NCBI GenBank assembly: GCA_016718655.1
Contig: JADKCV010000017.1
Span: forward strand, 1 to 64,000
Source of the DNA: Flavobacteriales bacterium
GTDB lineage: Bacteria > Bacteroidota > Bacteroidia > Flavobacteriales_F > PHOS-HE28
Length of the DNA: 64,000 bases
Direction: 5' to 3'
The notes beneath the pieces are model-generated. The model ran no database searches. It saw nothing but the letters and a program-made list of their open reading frames with translations, and was not told the DNA's origin. This document shows positions 55,391 through 62,998 of this stretch, piece after piece. The stretch's first letter is position 1. Each line of letters begins with the position of its first letter. Both the position numbers and the translations under genes were made by a program.

Positions 55391-56208
55391 GCACCGGACC
55401 ACTTATCAGCGTCATCATGCCGGCGTTGAACGCGGCATCCCATATCGGCGATGCGATCCGTTCGGTACTCGACCAGACCTGGCAGAACTGGGAACTGCTC
55501 GTGGTGGATAACGGCAGCCAGGATGACACGGCACGGATCGTTTCGGAGTTCAATGACCCGCGCATCCGGTCTTTCCTGGAACATAGGCGAGGGGTGGCCC
55601 ATGCCCGAAACAAGGGCCTTGACAATATGCGAGGTTCGTTCTTCGCGTTCCTCGATTCCGACGACCTGCTTCCACCCCGGTCACTGGAGGCACGGGCGAG
55701 CATCCTGCTTGCCCGACCCGAGTTGCAGTTCGCGGATGGTGCGATGGAACGTTGGAACGCGGAAATGACGAGCCTGATCACCACCGTCACTCCCGGTTAC
55801 TCCGGTCCACCGTTCGAAAGGCTTATCCGGATCGACCCGTCCTGCTTCATTGGGAACACGTGGATGGTCAGGCGATCACCGGGGACCGAGGTCCGGTTCC
55901 CCATCGGCATGAGCCACTCCGAGGACCTTGCTTTCTACCTACTTCTGGGCCGGGAGGGATACTATGGATCGACGAACGAAGTCGTGCTACGTTACCGGAC
56001 CGGGCACGGCTCGGCGATGTCCGACCTTGAAGGACAATTGAACGGCTATGTGCGGCTCCTTCTATTGGTACGCAACGAGATACCCGGGGTAACACAGGGT
56101 CAATTCAAGGCACTACGTCAACGCGTTCAAGGCATCATGCTGCGGTCCTATCTCAAGGAGATGCGCCCCCTTGCCGCGATCAAGGCCTTGCTCCGTTTAT
56201 GGAGATGA
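55387..56208 (+). CDS. Family 2 glycosyltransferase
   Basis: A 273-residue GT-A enzyme: PLISVIMPALNAASHIGDAIRSVLDQTWQNWELLVVDNGS is the classical start, followed by ARNKGLDNMRGSFFAFLDSDDLLPP with the DxD metal site. It transfers a sugar from a nucleotide donor in the cytoplasm. The start overlaps the upstream stop (ATGA), and the last 12 nt overlap the convergent glycosyltransferase gene. Confidence 0.88.
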   Translation: MSTGPLISVIMPALNAASHIGDAIRSVLDQTWQNWELLVVDNGSQDDTARIVSEFNDPRIRSFLEHRRGVAHARNKGLDNMRGSFFAFLDSDDLLPPRSLEARASILLARPELQFADGAMERWNAEMTSLITTVTPGYSGPPFERLIRIDPSCFIGNTWMVRRSPGTEVRFPIGMSHSEDLAFYLLLGREGYYGSTNEVVLRYRTGHGSAMSDLEGQLNGYVRLLLLVRNEIPGVTQGQFKALRQRVQGIMLRSYLKEMRPLAAIKALLRLWR

Positions 56209-57444
56209 CCTCTGTCGGTCTTTCGCGCCGAACACCTCTTCATATACATGTTCTGCGATCGCCATGGAGCGGAACTCCTTGCCCATCTCCATTATCCTTT
56301 GACGGTCCACACCGCTAACAAGCAAGGTTGCCATATGCTCGATGCCCTTCTCGACCGAACCTTCCTTGGAAAGATCGAACACCGCACCGGACCAAGGGCG
56401 CTCACGGATCAGCAAGTGATCATCAGATACCCCTTCTGTCAGGAGAATGGGCAAGCCGTTCATCCAGTACTCACCGTTCTTGACCGGTGACTGATAGAGC
56501 CCGTTCGGGCTGTAGCGGATGGTGGAGAACGCATGGTCCGCGACTGATAACCAGTCCGGGACCTCGTTGTGTGGCGAATACTTGACCAGGACCCTGTCAT
56601 GAGGTATCCCAGCGCGGGTCAAACACTCGCGGACGTTCACGATCGGTTCATTCGTCAGTATGATCAAATTGTAGTTGGACCCCATGCGGTCCATCATCTG
56701 CCGGAATATCAAAAAGGCTTCCTGTTCATAGTACAATCCGCCGAATTTCCCAACGTAGATCCCCACTGTCATATCGGTCCACCCCAATTCCCTCCTCTTA
56801 CGCGCTCTCGCATCCGGGTTGAATTTGAATTGAACTTGGTCCGTGATGCTGGGGATCACCTTGATACGCTCCTTGGGCACGCCGTTCTCCAGCAGGAACC
56901 GGTAATAGTTCCAAGTGACCGTGATGAGCCACTTGGCCGTGCGCCGTTGCTCAAACTCCAACCAACGAGACACTTTGTAGTATAGCCCGTGACGTGACCA
57001 TATTCCACAATCCGCCATATAATCCGAATGCGGCTCGAACGACTCGACCATGTAGGGTGTCCCACTGAGGCGATGGACCAGGTATGCGATCCCTCCAGCC
57101 AGCGCAGCCTTCGAATCGATCATGGTGACCCGCTCCTTACGAACGGTGCGTAACAGATCGAAGAGAATGAACAGGAACGTGTATGATCTGGACAGCAACT
57201 TGAACTTGTTGAACCGCATTCGGAAGAACCGATGTTCAACACCTTGAAGCCCTTGTGTCTCCTCCAAGTGCGTGCGCCCACCCCGTTCAACCGTATAGAA
57301 GATGACTTTTTCGATACGGGGATGTTCGGACATCATCCGCAGATAGGGCACTATGGTGCTTCTGACCAAGGGCTCATCGGCGCTCCAATAGCTCAAGAAG
57401 AGGATCCGATGTCCCACCTCCTGCCCTTCGTTCTCGAATATCAT
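56197..57444 (-). CDS. Glycosyltransferase, GT-B/GT4-like
   Basis: The 415-residue protein begins HRILFLSYWSADEPLVRSTIVPYLRMM, has VTMIDSKAALAGGIAYLVHRLSGTPYMVESFEPHS in the acceptor domain, and MTVGIYVGKFGGLYYEQEAF with GLYQSPVKNGEYWMNGLPILL in the donor domain. These are typical of GT4 enzymes. It is coupled by ATGA to the upstream polytopic membrane protein. Sugar specificity is unknown. Confidence 0.82.
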   Translation of the reverse strand: MIFENEGQEVGHRILFLSYWSADEPLVRSTIVPYLRMMSEHPRIEKVIFYTVERGGRTHLEETQGLQGVEHRFFRMRFNKFKLLSRSYTFLFILFDLLRTVRKERVTMIDSKAALAGGIAYLVHRLSGTPYMVESFEPHSDYMADCGIWSRHGLYYKVSRWLEFEQRRTAKWLITVTWNYYRFLLENGVPKERIKVIPSITDQVQFKFNPDARARKRRELGWTDMTVGIYVGKFGGLYYEQEAFLIFRQMMDRMGSNYNLIILTNEPIVNVRECLTRAGIPHDRVLVKYSPHNEVPDWLSVADHAFSTIRYSPNGLYQSPVKNGEYWMNGLPILLTEGVSDDHLLIRERPWSGAVFDLSKEGSVEKGIEHMATLLVSGVDRQRIMEMGKEFRSMAIAEHVYEEVFGAKDRQRSSP

Positions 57445-58904
57445 GACCTGGAGTTTCTTGACCGCGAAATCGGGACCACTCCTGCGGCAGTTGCGCCTGG
57501 CTCACCATCGGTGAACAACTCGAACCGAAAGCGCCTTCCGTGTGCTAGCACCTTCATGCGCTCACGCAGGATATGGTCTGCGATGAACATACCCGCAACG
57601 AAGAGTGGCAACAAAGGTATCTTGAACCTGACCAACGCTCCGAAATTCGGGGTTGTGACGCCGATCATGAACGCATAACTGAAGGCGAAGAAGAAGAACA
57701 TCTGTAGAAGCGGATTCGTCCTCAGTAATACAAAGAAGAAGAAGACCCGTGTTCTCCATAGGATCGACAGGAACAAGATCAGGAGCCACGAATTCTCCAA
57801 TGCAGCAATGAGCATCACGACATTCTCCACGTGAAACAAAGATGGAAGGAAAAGACCGGCGAACGTGGCAATGGGTATCTTCGAGAAAACGCCTCCCCAT
57901 GTTCCATCCAACTCACCAATGTCAAAGTAGTTATCGCCATACTGGCTGCTTCGCTTCATATCCTCCTGGCTCAAGATCATCGTCTTCAGTGCCTTGTCCA
58001 AGGAGAATTTGGACAGGTTATCACCCAAAGAATCCAGTGTCCATAGGGTGATCGCAATGAAAAGTATGATACCTATGGGGAGCACGAAGAAGCGGACCAA
58101 TGCGTTTCGGATCTTCGCGATACGATGATAGAGCAACCATAGCAGACTCGCAGGGAACAAAAGCATGAAGATATAAGGCTTCATAGCGATGATGATGATC
58201 GAAGCGACAACCACTGCCAACCACGAGCCTAGCAGTTCCACCTTCCGGAAGAAGATCTTGTCCAGTGCGTGTATGTACCAACACATGGCCGAGAATGTGA
58301 ACGTATCCTTGATGATCCCCGAACCCCAGAATAATGAGGATGGAACGAAAAGTACCGCCAATGCCAGCCTGTCCATGATGCTCGGGTAATAGCGGACCAG
58401 GGTCAGATACAACTTCCAAACACCACTGAAAGCCACCGTGCTCACCAAGGCTCCGGTCAACAGGAAGCTCTTACCGGTCAACGCGGTCAGTGGGCTGATC
58501 AGACGGACAAGGAAGTAGGTTCTTGCATCGGAATACACGTAGCCCATTGGATAGCCCGTATAGGGGTCGAAAAGCCTGAACCTCTCTTCCACGGTATTGG
58601 GCGCGAACAATGCATCAAGGTAACTCAGTGGGTCCCGATAAAGCAATTCGGCAAGGGGTTCGCTGGAGAGGTAGAAACTGATCGTATCGCCATTGCCATA
58701 ATAATAGACATAGATCAAGGCGAAAGATAACCCGCCAAGGATCTTCGCATAAAGCGCCCAGAGATAGTACTTGTATTCCGGGTTCTTGGCGATACGGACG
58801 TTCTTTCGACGCGCATACACCACAGCAACCAGGAAAACGTATAGCACCAGAAGCATGAACTCCCATGCCTGGATGTCGATTATGCTATGCGCTCTTCCGG
58901 GCAT
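57441..58904 (-). CDS. Polytopic membrane protein, possible polysaccharide polymerase
   Basis: From the ATG at 58904 the product is 487 residues with roughly ten to twelve hydrophobic segments (for example FMLLVLYVFLVAVVYA, LGGLSFALIYVYYY, ALAVLFVPSSLFWGSG, IIIIAMKPYIFMLLF, FFVLPIGIILFIAITLW, FKIPLLPLFVAGMFIA). A large loop with YYYGNGDTISFYL and YTGYPMGYVYSDARTYFLVRL lies between early segments. This build fits Wzy-like polymerases or membrane glycosyltransferases. It is cotranscribed with a GT4-type gene. A longer frame to 58994 adds no useful sequence. Not a confirmed family. Confidence 0.65.
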   Translation of the reverse strand: MPGRAHSIIDIQAWEFMLLVLYVFLVAVVYARRKNVRIAKNPEYKYYLWALYAKILGGLSFALIYVYYYGNGDTISFYLSSEPLAELLYRDPLSYLDALFAPNTVEERFRLFDPYTGYPMGYVYSDARTYFLVRLISPLTALTGKSFLLTGALVSTVAFSGVWKLYLTLVRYYPSIMDRLALAVLFVPSSLFWGSGIIKDTFTFSAMCWYIHALDKIFFRKVELLGSWLAVVVASIIIIAMKPYIFMLLFPASLLWLLYHRIAKIRNALVRFFVLPIGIILFIAITLWTLDSLGDNLSKFSLDKALKTMILSQEDMKRSSQYGDNYFDIGELDGTWGGVFSKIPIATFAGLFLPSLFHVENVVMLIAALENSWLLILFLSILWRTRVFFFFVLLRTNPLLQMFFFFAFSYAFMIGVTTPNFGALVRFKIPLLPLFVAGMFIADHILRERMKVLAHGRRFRFELFTDGEPGATAAGVVPISRSRNSRS

Positions 58905-58994
58905 GAAGCAGTGAACTTCATTGGGGCATCGATCGGTAACAGAAGGCCAATGCTGACCCAGCAGGTGGGCCATACACTTCAATGCGACCACCAA

Positions 58995-59332
58995 GGGCCC
59001 TCAAAAAGGCAACCTCAAGGACAGCTCGCAGGTTCATTACATCACCCAGCACCGTGGCCAAGGTAAGGAACGCGTGTCCACTCCGGGACATCATCCTGGA
59101 TCAGAAGGTACTGTACGGCAGGGGCTCCAAACTCGATCCTACTGCGTACGCCCATCCTATCCCATCACCCGCTTCTTCCCCATTGAAGGGATAATTGACC
59201 GGTCCATACCTTCGACCGATATCAAAGGTTTCGTGATCATATTCCTTACTGAGCGGCCAAGGGGCCGACGCTAAGGATCGCGCGATACCAGGACCCCTTC
59301 CAGGCTTTTTGAGAAGCGCTATCTTTCCCCAC
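58995..59332. other. Gene-free divergent intergenic region
   Basis: No convincing gene was found between the membrane-protein gene and the methyltransferase gene. Just before the methyltransferase ATG lies TATCTTTC at 59320-59327, one base from TAnnTTTG, 5 nt from the start. The rest shows no obvious repeat or RNA structure to the eye. Confidence 0.5.
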
Positions 59333-60208
59333 ATGACCAACGTGTCAAGGACGTGCCCGGTGTGCGGTAGCGGCACGAACGACCCTATCCCAGCATACCG
59401 TAAGCATCATTTGGGCACATGTCGGTCCTGTTCCATGGTATACGCCACCGTCCGACCAACGGATAAGGAATTGGATGACCTGTACAGTTCCTATCCGATC
59501 AAGGCAGACCTGAGCCCGATCACACGCCTTCGTTTCCTCGAACTCTTGGGCGGAATGGAGGCTTATCGGCGCACGACACGCATTCTTGATGTAGGTTCGG
59601 GGAGTGGTTTCTTCCTGGACGTGGCTGCCACACAAGGTTGGTCGGTGTATGGTGTGGAGTACGACCCCGCCATCGTTCATGCTTGTGCCCAACGAGGGAT
59701 CACCATGCAACAAGGCTCGTTCGACCCTGACGCATGGGAGGTCGGATCCTTCGATGCGATCACCAGTTTCGAGGTATTGGAGCACGTGATGGACCCCCAA
59801 GCAGAGGTATCCAAATTCGCTAGGTCGATACGACCCGGAGGTCTACTTTACATAACCACCCCGAATTTCAATGCCCTCAGTCGGTGGTTGTCCCATCCAA
59901 CATGGAACATCATAAACTATCCAGAGCACCTGAATTACTTCACACCCTCGTCGCTGGACCGATTGTTACGTGCGCATGGGTTCAAAAAGGATAGATTGAC
60001 CACCACAGGTATCAGCATCAGCCGAGTGCGTTCTTCCATGACCGGTAGACAACAAGAAAACGTCGACCCTAACAACGATGACGAGCGCTTGCGCAGGCGC
60101 ATAGAATCCTCCAAAGCCCTTGGCATTGCCAAATCACTCGCGAACAGCGTACTCGGCATACTCGGGAAGGGCGATACGATCAAAGCCTGGTACAGACGTT
60201 CACCCTAG
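59333..60208 (+). CDS. Class I SAM-dependent methyltransferase with N-terminal zinc ribbon
   Basis: A 291-residue protein with a four-cysteine ribbon (CPVCGSG at about 7-13 and CRSCSM at about 30-35), then a methyltransferase domain: TRILDVGSGSGFFLDVAATQGWSVYGVEYDP (SAM loop), FDAITSFEVLEHVMDPQAE and RPGGLLYITTPNFNALSRWL. The layout matches sugar- or cap-modifying methyltransferases in O-antigen loci. It may modify the surface polysaccharide, possibly forming the end cap recognised by a Wzt-type exporter; that link is inference. Confidence 0.85.
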   Translation: MTNVSRTCPVCGSGTNDPIPAYRKHHLGTCRSCSMVYATVRPTDKELDDLYSSYPIKADLSPITRLRFLELLGGMEAYRRTTRILDVGSGSGFFLDVAATQGWSVYGVEYDPAIVHACAQRGITMQQGSFDPDAWEVGSFDAITSFEVLEHVMDPQAEVSKFARSIRPGGLLYITTPNFNALSRWLSHPTWNIINYPEHLNYFTPSSLDRLLRAHGFKKDRLTTTGISISRVRSSMTGRQQENVDPNNDDERLRRRIESSKALGIAKSLANSVLGILGKGDTIKAWYRRSP

Positions 60209-60214
60209 GTGCCG

Positions 60215-60676
60215 TCAATGATGGTAGCCCGAACCGCCTAGGATACTAAATGCCCGATAGACCTGCTCGGTCAAAGTGATCCGCACTAATTGATGCGGGA
60301 ACGTCATGCTTGACAGGGACAGGACCAGGTCCGCCCGTTGACGAACTGCGTCCGAAAGGCCGTACGCCCCCCCCACAACAAAAGCCACTTGGCGCACACC
60401 TTGGTCCTGCCAACGGCCCAATAGGCCAGCGAACTCCGGACTCCCCATCGTCATTCCGCGCTCGTCCAATACCACCACCTTCTCGCCCGGTTTGAGCGCG
60501 GACAACAACCGTTCGCCCTCCAACTTCTGTTGGTAGGTCGGCGCCCCCTGTCCCAGCCTCGGCGACCACCAATTCCTCGACGACCATGGTCCGTTTGAGC
60601 CTCGCCACATAATCGGCCACCCCATCAGCCACGTACCCCGTACCGTGCGACCAACCCATATCATTCTGACCTTCAT
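60215..60676 (-). CDS. rlmH: 23S rRNA pseudouridine-1915 methyltransferase RlmH, two compensating frameshifts
   Basis: RlmH methylates pseudouridine 1915 of 23S rRNA. The C-terminal half is intact (SALKPGEKVVVLDERGMTM, VAFVVGGAYGLSDAVRQRADLVLSLS, TFPHQLVRITLTEQVYRAF, GYHH). The N terminus MKVRMIWVGRT is in the same frame, but the middle GTGYVADGVADYVARLKR is one frame off and returns near the G/C run. The shifts fall at 60643-60645 (one base too few) and at the five-C run 60544-60548 (one base too many). The uncorrected frame has no stop and would give a scrambled middle of about 30 residues. Confidence 0.88.
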   Translation of the reverse strand: MKVRMIWVGRTVRGTWLMGWPIMWRGSNGPWSSRNWWSPRLGQGAPTYQQKLEGERLLSALKPGEKVVVLDERGMTMGSPEFAGLLGRWQDQGVRQVAFVVGGAYGLSDAVRQRADLVLSLSSMTFPHQLVRITLTEQVYRAFSILGGSGYHH

Positions 60677-60750
60677 GGACTTGCGCTTGTTGGAAACTCC
60701 TACACGGCCTTGGTCGATCATTGGCCCGGTATTTGCAAAATTCGCCACAA

Positions 60751-61161
60751 ATGAACCACTTCATGAACCGCCTTCTTGTGCTGCTACTCACGTTGGTGTT
60801 CAACCTTGGCCTTCAAGCCCAGGATGTCACCCGTGACAAGGTGGTACAAGCCATGCGTACCGGGAATGCCACCGACCTGGCCGCTCAGTTCATTCCCAAT
60901 ATCGACCTCACTGTGAAAGAGACCTCCGAGGTCTATAGCCGGTCCCAAGCAGAGCAGATCATTCGGAAGTTCTTCAATGACCATCCGCCCGTGGACCTGG
61001 TGATCGAGCATAGTGGGGTGAGCAAATTCGGTGACAAGTACTTCATCGGTATCCTTCGCACCCGGAACGGTTACTTCCGTGTCACCTTCTTCCTGAAGAA
61101 GAACGGTGACCAGATGCAGGTGAAGCAGTTGCGTATCGAAGCGAGTAAGAACGACCTTTGA
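60751..61161 (+). CDS. DUF4783 exported protein
   Basis: A 136-residue protein with signal peptide FMNRLLVLLLTLVFNLGLQAQ and a small NTF2-like/DUF4783 domain: NATDLAAQFIPNIDLTVKETSEVYSRSQAEQIIRKFF and GDKYFIGILRTRNGYFRVTFFLKKNGDQMQVKQLRIE. The family is common in Bacteroidota, often beside nadC and rlmH as here, and its function is unknown. The alternative ATG 12 nt later is possible. Divergent from rlmH. Confidence 0.8.
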   Translation: MNHFMNRLLVLLLTLVFNLGLQAQDVTRDKVVQAMRTGNATDLAAQFIPNIDLTVKETSEVYSRSQAEQIIRKFFNDHPPVDLVIEHSGVSKFGDKYFIGILRTRNGYFRVTFFLKKNGDQMQVKQLRIEASKNDL

Positions 61162-62006
61162 CCGTGCTGCCAACAGGAACGATCGAACTGGTCGATCTCG
61201 CCCTCCGTGAAGATATCGGAGATGGCGACCATTCTGCACTTGCCACCATACCCGAGGATGCACGCGGTGCTGCCCGGTTGTTGGTAAAGGGAGACGGGGT
61301 CCTGGCCGGCGTGGAACTGGCACGTGAGATCGTCCAGCGCTTCGACCCCGATCTACATCTGCGGATCTTTCTGGAGGATGGGGCTCGCGTGAGAGCCGGG
61401 GACGTGGCATTCACGCTCATGGGCCCCGCACGTAGCATCCTGACCATCGAACGACTGGTGCTCAACTTCATGCAGCGTTTGAGCGGGGTGGCAACGATGA
61501 CCGATCGTTATGTCCAAACCGTGGCCGATACGGGTTGTAAGGTACTTGATACACGAAAGACCACACCCGGCATGCGTGCCTTGGAAAAGTGGGCCGTGCG
61601 TATTGGCGGTGGTCACAACCATCGTTCCGGATTGTTCGATATGATCATGATCAAGGACAATCACGCCGATCTATGCGGGGGCATCTCCCAAGCCATCGCT
61701 TCCGCCCATGCTTATATGCATAGGACGTCAAGGACCCTGCCCATCGAAGTCGAGACCAGGAACATGAAAGAGGTTGAGCAAGTGTTGGTCACCGGAGGCG
61801 TTCAACGTATCATGTTGGACAACTTCACCACTGAACAACTGAAGACCGCGGTCGATCGTATCGGTGGTCGCTACGAAACGGAGGCCTCAGGAGGGATCAC
61901 GTTGAATACCATCCGCAGTTATGCGGAGACCGGCGTGGACATGATCTCGGTGGGTGCCCTCACGCACAGTGTCACCAGCCTGGACCTGAGTTTGAAAGCC
62001 CTTTAG
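61158..62006 (+). CDS. nadC: Nicotinate-nucleotide pyrophosphorylase (carboxylating)
   Basis: A 282-residue phosphoribosyltransferase that turns quinolinate and PRPP into NaMN in de novo NAD synthesis. Landmarks: ALREDIGDGDHS near the start, ERLVLNFMQRLSGVATMTD, VLDTRKTTPGMRALEKWAVRIGGGHNHRSGL, MIKDNH and IEVETRNMKEVEQ, with ASGGITLNTIRSYAETGVDMISVGALTHS at the end. The start is not ATG: TTG 61158 overlaps the upstream stop, and GTG 61164 is the alternative. Confidence 0.93.
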   Translation: MTVLPTGTIELVDLALREDIGDGDHSALATIPEDARGAARLLVKGDGVLAGVELAREIVQRFDPDLHLRIFLEDGARVRAGDVAFTLMGPARSILTIERLVLNFMQRLSGVATMTDRYVQTVADTGCKVLDTRKTTPGMRALEKWAVRIGGGHNHRSGLFDMIMIKDNHADLCGGISQAIASAHAYMHRTSRTLPIEVETRNMKEVEQVLVTGGVQRIMLDNFTTEQLKTAVDRIGGRYETEASGGITLNTIRSYAETGVDMISVGALTHSVTSLDLSLKAL

Positions 62007-62012
62007 GACAAA

Positions 62013-62960
62013 ATGTTGGAGCGCATCGCCAGGAAGCTGCTCTATTCCCGTTGGTTCCGTTCCCTGCTTGGCTGGACCAAACGGATCGTTTTTCCTGGTT
62101 TCGAGGGGTTCGATCTCTACCAGATCCTCCGGTTCTTCCTGTCCGCTCTGGCTCAGGGTCGGCTGATCACGCGCGCTTCGGCGATCGCATTTCAGTTGTT
62201 CCTTGCCTTCTTCCCAGCTGTCATCGTCCTCCTTACACTGATCCCCTTCATCCCGATACCGGACTTCCAGACCAGGCTGTTGGATACGTTCCGGGAGATG
62301 ATGCCGGTCGAAGTGTTCCATTTCATCGAGAGCACACTGCATGACCTATTGGTGAAAAAACACGGCACTCTTCTTTCCATCAGTTTCGTAACCGGGTTGT
62401 ATCTCGCGAGCAATAGCATCAATGCCATCTTGGAAGGATTCAGCGGGAGCACCAACCTGACCCGATGGCACAGTGCGGTCAAACAACGATTGCTCAGCTT
62501 GGGGCTCCTATTGGCCATTACCATACTACTGGTCATCGCGATCCCGGTCTTCTCCATCAGTGACCTGATCCTTTCCCGACTGCTTGAACTCTCCATTCTC
62601 ACCACTTCATTCGAAGTCTATGTACTGATCGCCACCAAGTGGATCCTGACGATCCTGCTCGTGATGACCTCCGTCTCGCTACTCTATACAGCTGGCGACC
62701 CCACCGCCAAACGGTTCAGAGCATTCACACCGGGATCGATCCTGGCCGTGTTCCTCATTCTTCTCGTTTCACAGGGCCTTGCCTTCGTGTTCAGCAACAT
62801 CACCGACTACAACGCCCTCTACGGTTCGATCGGAGCCATACTGGCCGTACAGCTATGGATCTACTTCAACATGATCGCCTTGTTGGTGGGCTATGAACTG
62901 AACATCAGTATCGCCCGGGCCCGCGGGCAACGCAGTGGCAAACTGGTCGCTCGCAGGTGA
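62013..62960 (+). CDS. YihY/BrkB-family inner-membrane protein
   Basis: A 315-residue membrane protein with about six segments and the family hallmarks RASAIAFQLFLAFFPAVIVLLTLIPFIP, YLASNSINAILEGFSGS and the C-terminal YGSIGAILAVQLWIYFNMIALLVGYELN. The family was once called RNase BN in error; its role is unknown, with transport suggested. It begins 6 nt after nadC. Confidence 0.88.
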   Translation: MLERIARKLLYSRWFRSLLGWTKRIVFPGFEGFDLYQILRFFLSALAQGRLITRASAIAFQLFLAFFPAVIVLLTLIPFIPIPDFQTRLLDTFREMMPVEVFHFIESTLHDLLVKKHGTLLSISFVTGLYLASNSINAILEGFSGSTNLTRWHSAVKQRLLSLGLLLAITILLVIAIPVFSISDLILSRLLELSILTTSFEVYVLIATKWILTILLVMTSVSLLYTAGDPTAKRFRAFTPGSILAVFLILLVSQGLAFVFSNITDYNALYGSIGAILAVQLWIYFNMIALLVGYELNISIARARGQRSGKLVARR

Positions 62961-62998
62961 AGGTCCACCTTTTCCGGGATCGGGTAACTTGGCCGGTG

